Source of the DNA: Apostichopus japonicus
Lineage: Eukaryota > Echinodermata > Holothuroidea > Aspidochirotida > Stichopodidae
Length of the DNA: 64,000 nucleotides
NCBI RefSeq assembly: GCF_037975245.1
Contig: NC_092576.1
Span: forward strand, 19,740,111-19,804,110
Direction of reading: 5' to 3'
In this document: one piece after another, positions 1 through 11,471 of the stretch
Layout: each line of letters begins with the position of its first letter
How positions within the stretch are numbered: position 1 is the first letter of the stretch
The notes under the pieces: model-generated
Seen by the model: only the letters and a program-made list of their open reading frames with translations
Told to the model about the DNA's origin: nothing
Databases searched by the model: none
Made by a program: the position numbers and the translations under genes

Positions 1-1221
1 AAAGTAGGGCCAGAAAAGGCCCCTATCATTTTCTGCCATGATTTTAATTACTTGTTACGAAAAATTGAGACCGATCCAGTGACCTTTCTCTGAACTTTAG
101 GGTTTATCATCTTAGTTAGGGCTACTATATCCAATTTGTAGTTCAAGCAAGTTTTTGAAAGAGATAAGTGTTAACTAGGAGCATCACTGACACACCCACA
201 CATATAGAGGACTTGAAGGAATAGATAGTCTTTCTATTGCTTTTGACTTCTGCAAGGATTCAAAAAGGAAAGCAGACATCAACTTTTAATTCTAAATTAG
301 TAAAATATTTTGACTCACTTAAGATGATTAAGATGAACTTCTTGCAATTGTCGGCATTCTTCATTTTTCTTTCCACTCCTCGTTCTTTCCGCTACCTCTT
401 TCAAGTACCACCCACAGTAAACTCAGTCGTCTAGAAAAATATAATGTTGAAATACTTTAATTAAGCATTTAAAGTATAAGTTTTACTTCACACAATGGTG
501 TAAAATTGAACTCCTTAACCTAATCAAGAAAAAGTTATGTAGTGATTAGTGATAGAGTTTTATTGTGTCAATTTGAACCATGTTGTTTTTATGAATACCC
601 ATAGAATAATGCAATGAGCATGTTGAAATTTTTTACTAATTATAACTGAAGTTAAGCATTCTTTTAGGTACTTTAGAGAATTCCTTTAAAGGAGTATAGG
701 GTGTTGAGAGTAGCTATTGAGAAAAGAACAAGTAAAGCTGTACAACATCTTCTCATGTTATTTATTAGACCAATTGATAGGGATGTTTGGAAATCAGACC
801 CTAATTATTTTCCCAGACAGTTGAGGTAAATGTCCTCAAAGGTGGAAATTAAAACAATTAAAGAAGTTTGACCAAAGGTAAGCATATTTTAATTTCTGGC
901 ATATTTGGGGGAACTTTCTGAAAATGTCACCCCGGCTAAAACCCACCAATTGTGATTGATCAGCAGACCATGTACAGTACTTGAAAGTTATCATTTGTAA
1001 TGTACACAGCTATTGTTTGTGTGAAATTGAATTCTGGCAAAACAGTCTTACAACAGCACTTTCGACCTCACAAGTTTCAGTATACTTTATCAATGTCTTC
1101 ATGCTAGTTAATCAATTTAAAGCTACTAGCTATGAGGAATTTGAATTTTATTCCCCTTTTCCCATGCAATGTATGCAACAATAACTGTCATAAATCCATG
1201 CACATTCACAACATAAAATAA
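1..1221. other. No gene recognised
   Basis: AT-rich sequence with only short random open frames. No repeat structure, splice-supported exon or RNA gene could be identified. Confidence 0.5.
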
Positions 1222-2690
1222 TTAGGAATCTTGAACTCTTCTAAAGATTTCCATAAAGTATTCCTTGGAAATGATGCTTTGTTCACCAATGCCAATTTCT
1301 ATCATTTCCTTCTTCATGCGTGCATGGAGAGAAGTCTTTGTGTATGACACTGGAAGGTGCACTTCTGTTTTGTGGGGCATGTAATCTCCAATATGTTCAA
1401 ATAAACACCTCATCCAAGCTAGTGCAAATGGAGTTTTTGTTCTCATCCTTTTCTTGCCTTTATTGCCATGAATTGCATTTTTCTTGCCAACTTGAAATTA
1501 TTTCAGACAATCTTTGAATAACTTGCTACTAATACCAAAGAACATACAAAATGCTTTCTCACATACAATCTTCCCACAAATTACATAAATAGAACAAGAT
1601 TTGTCTCAGGTGTAACATGATCTTTCCTGATGAATCCAAATCTTGTCCAGAGTGAATTGCTTTAGCTAAGTTTCCCTCTCTTTCACTAACCTCTAGAAAA
1701 GACTGTTCTAGGTCATCGTAAGAAAGCGATTTGATACAGCTACCATCACAGCAATCAGATTGGAACATAGGCAGTGGATCTAATGCTTGATTGCGTCTCC
1801 TTCGTTTTTTCTCACTCCTGGTGAAAAAAAAAAGGTTTTGATCACATGAAGAAATTGATGCAGAAAATTCTCTGCCAATACCAAAGCTACTGCTACTACT
1901 TCCATTTGAACTTATGTCAAGGTACAACCGCAGCGAATCATTTGTTGTATCTGGAGAAATAGTACTGATGTTGTGACTCACAGTGACTGCCCCATTCAAA
2001 CGACAGTGAAAGTTTTGTTTTAGTATGATTATTTAAAGTTGGTCCCTCTTTCAAATTTTCCATTTCATTATCCATGCTCACGTTCCTTTTAAGTGTATTA
2101 GGTAGGGATGTATTTCCCTTGCTTTTGTGTGGAGATGAGAAAAGAGTTGGCTCAATGTCCAATTTGTCATCCTCTTTACATTCTGACAGAAAACTGGTAA
2201 TTTGTTAAAATTTGTAAGGTTTCCTTCACACATTTTGTTTCCCATGTAAGTGGAGCACAATGACAAATGAGCACAACTAAATCTTCATTTACTCAGCTGC
2301 ACACCACAATAATATGAGCCATGAATGTGAAACAGTATCCAAAGGCATGCATTGAAAGAGTAAGTCCTCAGAGCATGACCACTGCTCAACAGTTTTACTC
2401 CCTTTCTGTGGTTAACCCTGCTTTTGAAGACTGTATATATTCACTGTTGGTTGCTGCAGTATAGACTGCCTTACACTGTGATATGAACTGGCTAGGTGTC
2501 ATATGATCCTTTGTTGACACACTGTTTGACACAACCAAAGGGACAAAGTTTTCTGGTTTTATTTCCACAATGGAGTTGCAATCAGGCAAGACAATATTGT
2601 TGTGATTGATTGCTTCTGAGGTTAGTACTTTATGCAGACTGTGTAGCCCTGTTATGAAATCTTGCACATCTGTGAGGTACTGTATGTGGA
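1222..2690 (-). pseudogene. Decayed gene of an unnamed family with a CIHGNKGKKR motif
   Basis: Minus-strand segments read in order. 2690-2395 contains HIQYLTDVQDFITGLHSLH and HMTPSQFISQCKAVY. 1999-1559 contains a basic KKRRRRNQ patch. About 1560-1500 reads CEKAFCMFFGISSKLFKD. 1485-1222 contains CIHGNKGKKR, EHIGDYMPHKTEVHLPVSY and SIISKEYFMEIFRR. The last two segments match, from memory, a common but unnamed animal family in which a helical CxxxF...GIS..R segment, an HGNxG+ motif and a block resembling LPS..TK are followed by an aromatic-rich end. I associate that family with repeated genes but cannot name an enzyme. The reading frame is broken in several places, so it is called a pseudogene. 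A diverged intron structure is possible for part of it. Confidence 0.45.
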
Positions 2691-5044
2691 TGTATGGAGG
2701 GAGAGGACTTCTCCAATGTCAGTATCAATGCTGCAATGTTGAAAAGTAAATTTTTAGTTGACAATATTTTGTCGAAATGGTACTGTTCTACCAAACTTCA
2801 GTACAACTTGTAAAAAAGGACAAAACTCATTAACTTCAATAAACTAGCCTGACCTTCAATAATTTTCCTAGCCATTGGGACACAGTCCCTAGTTCCCACA
2901 ATCACACATAGTGAGAGCAACAAATGTGAGTAAAAATCTGCACACTGGACCATGCAGGGACATATATATGCCAAAACTGTTATTTATGTTTTGTTAGTTT
3001 TTCTTGGGGGGGGGGAGGGGGATGTTTGTAACTGGAAAAGCCTGAAATAAATTATAGCAATATGCACCATGTACAGTATGCAATAATGAAGTATGTGAGC
3101 ATATTTGCTGCTATAAAGATTAAATTTGAAAATTAGCACTTACCTAAGTTCTTAAATCTGTTCTTGGACTTGTGCTTTTATACAAGATCCAGATCAGATC
3201 CTCTGATTTTATCAGACGATCATCTCTCCACGGGGTAAACTGATGCATTGATCCAGTCGCATTTGCACTCGAGCCGTACTATGGATCTGATCCTTGCCCG
3301 GGCCGGTAAAAAATTCGGATTGGAAATGTGTCATTCGCAGCCGGAAATTGCGTACTAGTAGTACATTTGGTCCAAAACTTTCGTTTTCAAGGTTCATAGC
3401 CTAGAGTGACAATGCTACGTAAGATTCATAGGTCAGTTATGATTATTATATAGTATTGTATCGACGATGGTCAGGAATTCAGGATGCAAGCTTTTTACGA
3501 AAAACACCCGATTTCGAAGAAGAGTTGACGATAAAAATCGTGTCAGTATGGACGCTAGCAACAAGTGTAGAATTTAAAACGATAGGCTCAATATTCGGAG
3601 TTGCCCTGGGACAGGGAGTACAACGTATGTGTCATAACACACGATGTTTTTGTGCGATTACACTTACAGTATCTACTGTACTACCAGGGAGTTGTAATGG
3701 GTTGCGGCACAGCTGATCTGTCAATCACTTAAAACTAGTACGGGGTGGCCAAAGGTCATTTACGGTTAGCATAATAATAATCAGGGTTACCAGCGACAAG
3801 TAACAAAAAAACGTTAGATTTGCCAAAATAAAACCCCAGAAAACGCTAGATAATCAGTTTCACTCACTTGTTATGTGTTGTTTTCAATAATTCGTTGACT
3901 GTTCGTTGCACTGGTTCATATCATAGGTAGTCTTGTGATTATTTTAACAAGTTAAAACGGTTAATAACAATCAGGAAATAATACAAGAAAATTAACTGTG
4001 GATTTTACAAAAATACTGATTCAGTCCTAATGAAAAACCCAAGTATGAAAAACCCATTAATATTAAAACAGTTCACGCGGTATTATAGTGTAAAAGCCAC
4101 GGAAGCCTATAAATATATTTTATTGGGTTGCCAAGTGGTAATTTGGTCTCAAAGTTTCAGAAAACAAAGTAATTATTTTGTGAATTACCGATTTGGTGCG
4201 ATTTTTGATAAAACGTATGCTGGAATCCTAGAAAGGTGAAAAAATACGCTAGATCTATTGTGTGAAAAGGCTAACGCTGGTAACCTTTATAATAGTACTG
4301 TAGTAGACTTGTTTAGTTGTACTGTGTAAAAATATGCACTATGGGGAGTTCTCATCAGTATTACTTGTCAAACACACATGCATGCCTATAGTCTTATTTG
4401 TGTTAGGTTAGCCTTTCTGTAGAAGTATTCATTTGTGGTTTACATGGATACATTTGGAAAATGTCGCTTTCACTTGTTTGTAAACAGTAGCACGGTGGGA
4501 TATGGGGGCAGGGGCATGGAGATCTGCCCCACATCGATGCTAACCCCAGCTCCCAACGACTTTGCTGATCCTATATAAACAACGGTCGACCTGACCACCC
4601 CCCCCTCCCCACCCAAAAAAAAAATAGCTGCATGCTTGTAAGATTAATTATGGTATATTTTTTTCAACCAGCTTGTGATCATAACATTAAAATCACTTGC
4701 TATAAAGAATATCATTATATCCCCACCCCTCCCCCCGCCTCACCCATACACAAACACATACACATTTCTGTTCCGACAAGTCCATTACAATATAGTCCTA
4801 GCCTACGGCGCTCAACCCTCCGATTTTCTACAGCCATAGCTATTTTCACTTAATTAATCGCACTAACATTGATAATACATTTAAAGCCTCCTAATGATAA
4901 TTTTGGAAAACAGTGAAATGCTTGTGTCTAATTGATAGGGTTATTTTAATTTTGTTTGGAATATAATTATACAAATTTACCAATTTACTCTGTGCATTGT
5001 GATCAACTCCTAGCTGAATCATGTTACTATATAAAGGAAAATAC
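2691..5044. other. No gene recognised
   Basis: AT-rich non-coding sequence with G-, C- and A-homopolymer tracts near 3006-3022 and 4600-4625. The short open frames (for example 3456-3716 plus and 4030-4239 plus) have no recognisable domain and no supporting splice context. Confidence 0.45.
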
Positions 5045-6248
5045 TAGTGTTTACACGGGTCCAAAAATCGGGAACCGGGTACCCGAGGGCCGTTACCCGT
5101 CGGGTATCCGGGTACCCGGAAAAAATTGTTTACCCTCGTGTATCACGATTTTCAAGAAATTACATATTGGATGCTGTAATAAATGCATTATATTCTCTAC
5201 TGACAATGTTTTCATGTTCAAATACGTAGGTTTAAGATAAGGTATAAAACCTTCCTCAATAATTTTTATTTGCATTTGTTTCTTTCATTAACTTGTTAAT
5301 AAATTAATTATTTCATTATAATTAGCATTACTACTAACATCGCACTGCCGCCGCTGCTTATGCTTGCTCGTGCACGTCTATTGGATCAAACCATATAAAT
5401 ATTCAATTTAGCTCTTGAACAGTTGTTACTACTACTATCTATTATGCAGGCCCAGGGCTCGCATTAGCCTCGAGATTGCGCGATTCGCGCAATTTGATCG
5501 CATTTGGAAGAAACGATTAGTAAAAAGCCACTTGCGATTACTATTTTTTAGTTATCCCGTCTATAATCCATAAACATCTCGTAAAATTCCTTGTCAGCCT
5601 TTCCTTCTATGAAATAAACGAATGAATAAATAATACTGGGCCACATGGTAGCCTAACACCACACTAAGTCAATGAGAAATCTAGCTAAGCCTAACCATCT
5701 GTTTATTTGCTGCAGTTGTGACGCAGTTATAAGACATCCATGGAATACTTTCGTTATTGCTGTTACGTTCGACCACATGGTTGCCTAACACCACACTAAG
5801 TCAATGGGGGGAAATGTAGCCTAGCCATTTGTTTATTAGCTGAAATTGTGACGCAGTTATAAGATATCTATTATCTATGGAAAGCTTTCGTTATTGCTGT
5901 TATCTTCGAACACATGGTAGCCTAACAACACACTAAGTCAATGGGAAATCTGCCTAACCATCGGTTTGCAATTTTTTTTTTAAACAATCACACTTTGCGT
6001 AGGATTCGGGTATTAAATTAGGAACCGGGTAGTATTACGTCGGGCGGGTACTTTCGTTATTGCTGTTATCTTCGACCACATTGTAGCCTAACACCACAAA
6101 GTCAAAGGGAAATCTGCGTAACCGTCGGTTTGCCAATTTTTTTTTTTCTTAAATCACACTTATCGTAGGATTCGGGTAATAAATTAGGAACCGGGTAGGA
6201 TCGCGTCGGGCGGGTACCCGGGTACCCGGATAACCCGTGCAAACACTA
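5045..6248. mobile_element. Non-autonomous hAT-type element, 1.2 kb
   Basis: Starts TAGTGTTTACACGGGT and ends ACCCGTGCAAACACTA, a 16-bp inverted repeat with one mismatch. The 8-bp duplication GAAAATAC flanks it at 5037-5044 and 6249-6256. An 8-bp duplication with such short ends is typical of hAT transposons. The ends continue into CGGGTACCCG-rich sequence. No transposase is encoded. Related interior sequence occurs in the opposite orientation near 34420-34760. Confidence 0.88.
5638..6240 (+). repeat. Four-copy internal tandem repeat of the hAT-type element
   Basis: The core CACATGGTAGCCTAACACCACACTAAGTCAATG recurs from about 5642, 5773, 5910 and 6070 (units of roughly 130-160 bp), each near CTTTCGTTATTGCTGTTA. 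The last two units also contain GGAACCGGGTAG and CGTCGGGCGGGTA, copies of the right subterminal region, so the array grew by duplicating the element's own end. Confidence 0.8.
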
Positions 6249-8150
6249 GAAAATACCTAGTCTCCAACAAAAAAAAACACATTTTAGCAACAAGATGGAA
6301 TAGAGGGCGTACTTTTTTGCGACGTGGAAAACACACATATCTCTGGATCTAAAGGTGTTACAAAATCCTCCTTTACATATGTCATTGTCATTAACACAAT
6401 TAAAAAGATGGGTAAAATTCAAGGTCATATGTATCAATTTGAGAAAAATATCATGTATACATTTTACAACCAAAATTGTTTATTCGCCGACTCTAGGCAT
6501 ATACTCTCATTTAGGATTTGTTCACATTCAGCACTTCTTATTGATTAATATTTTCGGAAATAAGATTGGAAACTGATATGCAGAAGTTATACACAAAATC
6601 TATCACATTTAGGGTTGAGGATCTCGCCACCACTATAGTTAGTGATGTATTGAATTCGTATAGATTATGCCCGCACGTCATTGGGGTTTAAATGTTGTAA
6701 TTTTTGTGAAATAATATGTGATACGGAAAAATAGATGTACTTCGGGTTCTTCATCCATCATTACTGTCCTCTTTCATGTAGTACAGGGGGGGGGGGCACA
6801 TCACTTACTTATGGAGGCACAATGTGTATTGTTAAATGCCGTCCTGGGGGAGGGGTGATAGTGGAGAGTTCTCCCTTCCACTTTGTGAATTTTGGATCAA
6901 TTTTAAGGGTCCTCAGATGCAATCTGGTGCTATATTTAGCAACTTGAAGTAATTTTCGGGCTTGCATCTGTCCAATATTGATGTTTTTAATTTAGGCAAA
7001 TAAAGTTTTTTGTCTGAGTATTTTTTTCAACACTACAACCGCATCTGAAGGGGAAGGGCACCTGAGGGCACGATTTTTTTCAGGCCCCAGCCCCCCCCCC
7101 CCCTTTGGCGACGCCACTGATGGGTACGTCAATGGTACTTAATGGTAACGGGTTTCTTACTATCATAGGAGGCACCCCATACTATAGCCCATCTATCAAC
7201 ACGGGAAAAAGACATTACGATTAACATATATACATAGACAACATATGTACTGCACGCAGCCGCGTACACTACACATATACATATTGGTTAACATGCATGT
7301 GTGACAGTAACTTTATTGTGCCCACGCTTAGGCATTGTGCCCACGCTTGAGAAAGTATGACTGAAATATAGTAGTCTTCACAGAAACTGTTTGAAAATTA
7401 AGCGATTTAGAAGGCATTAAAACCCAATACAAACGAGTAGACCCTTTAGGAACTGCACTATTTAAGAAGCCTATATATTATAAACTTTCTTGAATCCTCT
7501 TTCCGACCCCCCCCCCCCCCCCCCCGCGCCTCTTTATTTTTCAAAGGTGTTGCATACTGTCGTGTAGTCAGGGGAATAAATAAGTATACCGAACACAGCA
7601 GTAACGTAAATCCAACTCTTTATTTCCACGTGCAACCTTTATATACGTGTTCAACATCAAACAGTTGCGTCATACATTATAACAATAAAACGGAAGTAAA
7701 GCACATTTGCATAAATGCCAACGGAAACAGGTGCAGGAAGTAGAAGTATAGTTAAGCCAATAATAATTAGATGTCACACATACGGGGAAGTTTTGGTCTC
7801 CAGTTACGTTCAAACCTTGTTATATGCAACTACAATAGGTTATTTCGAAGGCTTAACGTTATGATGTATTGGCCCCATATATGCTACATATTAAAATATG
7901 GTCACCTTTGGGTAAAATTCTTAAACCGTTTGATTACCATCTAGGAGGAATTTTACCTCACTGGGAAATTCAGTCATCTAGGTGCCTACGACATACCGAT
8001 CTTGAGAGACATTTACATATTGGTATACGTTGTCGTATGTATCCGTGTCGGTTTCTTGAAAAATATACGAACTCAGAAGTTCAATGGTAATGCAGGACAC
8101 TGCGAGTTTCGCCCGTGTATTATTCGACGTGCCGTGTGTATACGTACACT
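6249..8150. other. No gene recognised; contains an orphan hAT-type terminus
   Basis: Non-coding. C- and G-runs occur near 6784, 7091 and 7507. A hAT-like right end, TTTGGCGACGCCACTG, closes at 7119, and its family resemblance is to the element at 53060-54760. I could not find its left end; GTCCTGGGGGAGGGG near 6842 and CCTCAGATGCAAT near 6912 resemble interior parts of the element at 61259-62276. Confidence 0.45.
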
Positions 8151-9662
8151 CAGGGACGTCGCTAGAGGGGTGGAGGTGTCTCACACCCCACCCCCAATCT
8201 TTGTAAAACTGATGATAGTTGGAAAATTTGAGTGCGACAGTCCGAATTTCCGACTGTCTCACTCTAATTTTTCCGACTGTCGCACTCTAATTTCATATAT
8301 TCTTGTAATTTGTGAGTGACCTACAATTTTCGGTCAAAATTGACCTTTAATCAGTCATATTTACAACGTTTTCCTAGTCACATTTAGAAATTGTATCTCG
8401 CGATCTTTATACTCCACCATACAAAACTTCGTGTGATTTTGAATACTGTAAAAAAAAAGCCTAATAAAACTACTGTACAACGTATACGATAAAAACGCTC
8501 AATGCTTATCTACGGAAGCTTTAAAGTGCCATCAACATGAGAAAAACTTTGCCCCATAGGGTGAAATTTTTCAGTAAATTGTTTAGATAACAAGATAAAA
8601 TCTTATAAAAAAAATGTTGGATTGCTAAGTTGCTTTAACTGAGCAATTGAACAATTTTCTACAAAATGTTTAATTGACAACTTATCATATCTCGTGAATT
8701 GGACATTTTGCTGCAAAATGTTCAGTTGTTCACTTCATTCCATCTGAGCAATTGAAAAATTTTCTGCAAAATGTTTAATTGACAACATATCTTATCTCGT
8801 CAATTGGACATTTTTTGGCAAAATGTTCAATTGTTCACTTCATTCCAATGGAGCAATTGAACAATTTTCTACAAAATGTTTAATTGACAAATTATCATAT
8901 CTCGTGAATTGGACATTTTGCTGCAAAATGTTCAGTTGTTCACTTCATTCCATCTGAGCAATTGAAAAATTTTCTGCAAAATGTTTAATTGACAACATAT
9001 CTTATCTCGTCAATTGGACATTTTTTGGCAAAATGTTCAATTGTTCACTTCATTCCAATGGAGCAATTGAACAATTTCTGCAAAATGTTTAATTGATAAC
9101 TTATCGTATCAGTCGTCAACTCAACATTTTTCTGCAAAATGTTGAAGTGTTCATTTAATTCCAAATGCTCAGTTGGGATGATGTGAACAATTGAAATTGT
9201 TTTCATGCAAGTGATAAATAGCCCCCCCCCCCCCCAAGAAAATAATATTAAGCGCGCTAGGAAAAAGCACTGTATTTTGGGGTAATTCACTATGTCGTCG
9301 AATATAATTTGTTGAAAAAATGGTTTTCCCCTTTGTTACATTAACATAGCTTTTGTAGTTAGTAGTCTATGTAGCCTATCAAGCAGATAACTCAACTCAG
9401 TTGCTTACCCGCTTAACCAGAGTGATTAATAAGTTTGTGAAGTGAGGGCCAGTGCTACAAAAAATTCGGAACAAAATTGCAGTCGCGAAAGATGGGATGT
9501 CTGAATAACACTAACCGTATCGTTCACGAGTAGTGCGGGTGGGGGGGGGGGGGGGTACAAGGCAGCAGTCGGAATTTTCTGGCTCCAAAACCCATCCAGT
9601 TGGAATTTCAGCCACTGCATCCCCCCCCCCCCCCCCAACTTCAGGCCTTAGCTACGTCCCTG
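8151..9662. mobile_element. Non-autonomous hAT-type element, 1.5 kb
   Basis: Begins CAGGGACGTCGCTAG and ends TTAGCTACGTCCCTG, with a perfect 8-bp duplication CGTACACT on both sides (8143-8150 and 9663-9670). The interior is occupied by a tandem repeat and by G and C homopolymers that face each other near 9540-9636. No transposase frame is present. Confidence 0.9.
8637..9175 (+). repeat. About 105-bp tandem repeat, five copies in alternating pairs
   Basis: The unit carries GAGCAATTGAACAATTTTCT, CAAAATGTTTAATTGACAA, TATCTCGT and TTCACTTCATTCCA. Two unit types alternate, distinguished by TTGCTGCAAAATG and TTTTGGCAAAATG, giving a higher-order period near 212 bp. The array lies wholly inside the 8151-9662 element. 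Confidence 0.9.
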
Positions 9663-10116
9663 CGTACACTCACTTTAAAATTGCAAGGGACAACCTAAAT
9701 ACTATACAACCCTGTTGAATACTAAAAATATCCTAGTGGGAATGTGTGATAGTGAGTAATGATGTAAAATTTGTTGTACACATATATAGGTTAACGTTTC
9801 ATTTATATGTTCTTCAGGAATCACACAATAACAGAAATTCAATGATATTTAATGGTAACGGGTCTAAGACTATAGTCAACTATCCCCATTCCCTCTTTTG
9901 TGGTATGTTATTTACATTTTCTATTGTGTACTTTGCAAAGAGGGCAATTATGTAGGTGAACAGGCTCCCGGTTCCGCTTACGTTTTAGTAATCACAAATA
10001 GTATATTTCGTGATAATTTGATCAGATTCCCAGTTTCCGAACATTTCAATCTTCATAGACATTCTCTCAAAAACTGAAAATGTATTTTAATTGCCTCGAA
10101 CTTCAAATTCGCTACT
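9663..10116. other. No gene recognised
   Basis: Non-coding spacer between two hAT-type elements. TTAATGGTAACGGGT near 9849 also occurs near 7140, hinting at a dispersed repeat. Confidence 0.4.
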
Positions 10117-10958
10117 CATGGGCGGCGATCCGTACTTCCGAGTGGGGGGGATATGACCTTGTTGACTATCTAAGCGTAGCGCCACCATGAGTTGGCGCGA
10201 AGCGTACAAGAAAATTTTGGGATTAACAAACCCTCTAGATGGCCGGAAACGGCACTTCCCGAGGTTTCCAAGCGGCATATACCCAACTTTAAAATAGGGA
10301 TATCATGTCCGAAATATCTCATAATCAGGATCCAAAATACTTTTTTTTTTTTAAATTTCGGGTGTTACTTTGGGAAAATTGCCCCTGTCAATCTTGTTTC
10401 AGGCGCTACGTTAGATGTTCGAGAGCTCTTTTATATTATTCGATGAAGAAAATGGCCTCATGCAGGCTATTATAGGCCTATACACATGCAATACACAATT
10501 ACACATAGTTACATTCGTAGGTACCGATTGCTAGGGCATCCAGGTGAAACGTGTATTAAGCATTACCCTGGTAACATGAGATTCTCAGCTGTTCGAGAGA
10601 ACATGTACGTGTGTAGGCCTACTACAGGGCCTATATGAATACTATGAGGGTGCATATATGTACTATATCCATACCGTGGGCGCAATAATACATTTTGTTG
10701 TTATAGGGCCAATGAAGCCTACAGTCAACTATTCTTGCTTTATAAAGACGGTTTATTTGAAAAGATCGCACTGCGTTTATGGTAGGCGAGAAATGAAGCT
10801 AAAAAAGGAGCCGTACAATCACGACGATGCATAAATGTAGGCATGAAAATATTCTTATCCCTGGCATTTGGTGGGGGGGGGGATATGGTGTATTACATCC
10901 CCTCCACCCATTTTCATGGGGGGATATATCCCCCTTCCCCCCAGGATCGCCGCCCATG
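10117..10958. mobile_element. Non-autonomous hAT-type element, family A copy 1
   Basis: Ends are CATGGGCGGCGATC and its exact complement GATCGCCGCCCATG. The perfect 8-bp duplication TCGCTACT flanks it (10109-10116 and 10959-10966). A sister copy lies at 48043-49264. The subterminal sequence AGCGCCACCATGAGTTGGCG forms a degenerate hairpin shared with the other GC-ended elements in the window. No transposase is present. Confidence 0.93.
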
Positions 10959-11343
10959 TCGCTACTGAACGTAAACGTAAAGAAATCGATTGGATCTTTC
11001 GTATTAAGTCACCGGCCTCGACAAAGACTTGGGACCCCTTAGTGCCTTAGTGCCTTAACAACTATCAGTTCTACAAACATGTTATCCGTTCTTTGCTCAT
11101 TCATCCGCTTCCTGTAAAGTCATGGTTTATTTGGTTTTAATTCCATCAATGCAACTTACACTTATCTAGCGTCACACTTTCATTGTGTTAGTATATTTTG
11201 TACTTTTCATTCGACTGCCAAGTACTGCTAACGAAGGCCCCAAGGGGACCGAAATTCTAATATATTTTCTAAAACTTTACTCCTTATTTGTCAATTATGA
11301 GTCATATCTTATTTCTCTGGTTTTCTATAATAATAATAATAAT

Positions 11344-11382
<39 letters not shown>

Positions 11383-11420
11383 TATACATATATATATGTA
11401 TATATAAATATATATTTATG

Positions 11421-11471
<51 letters not shown>

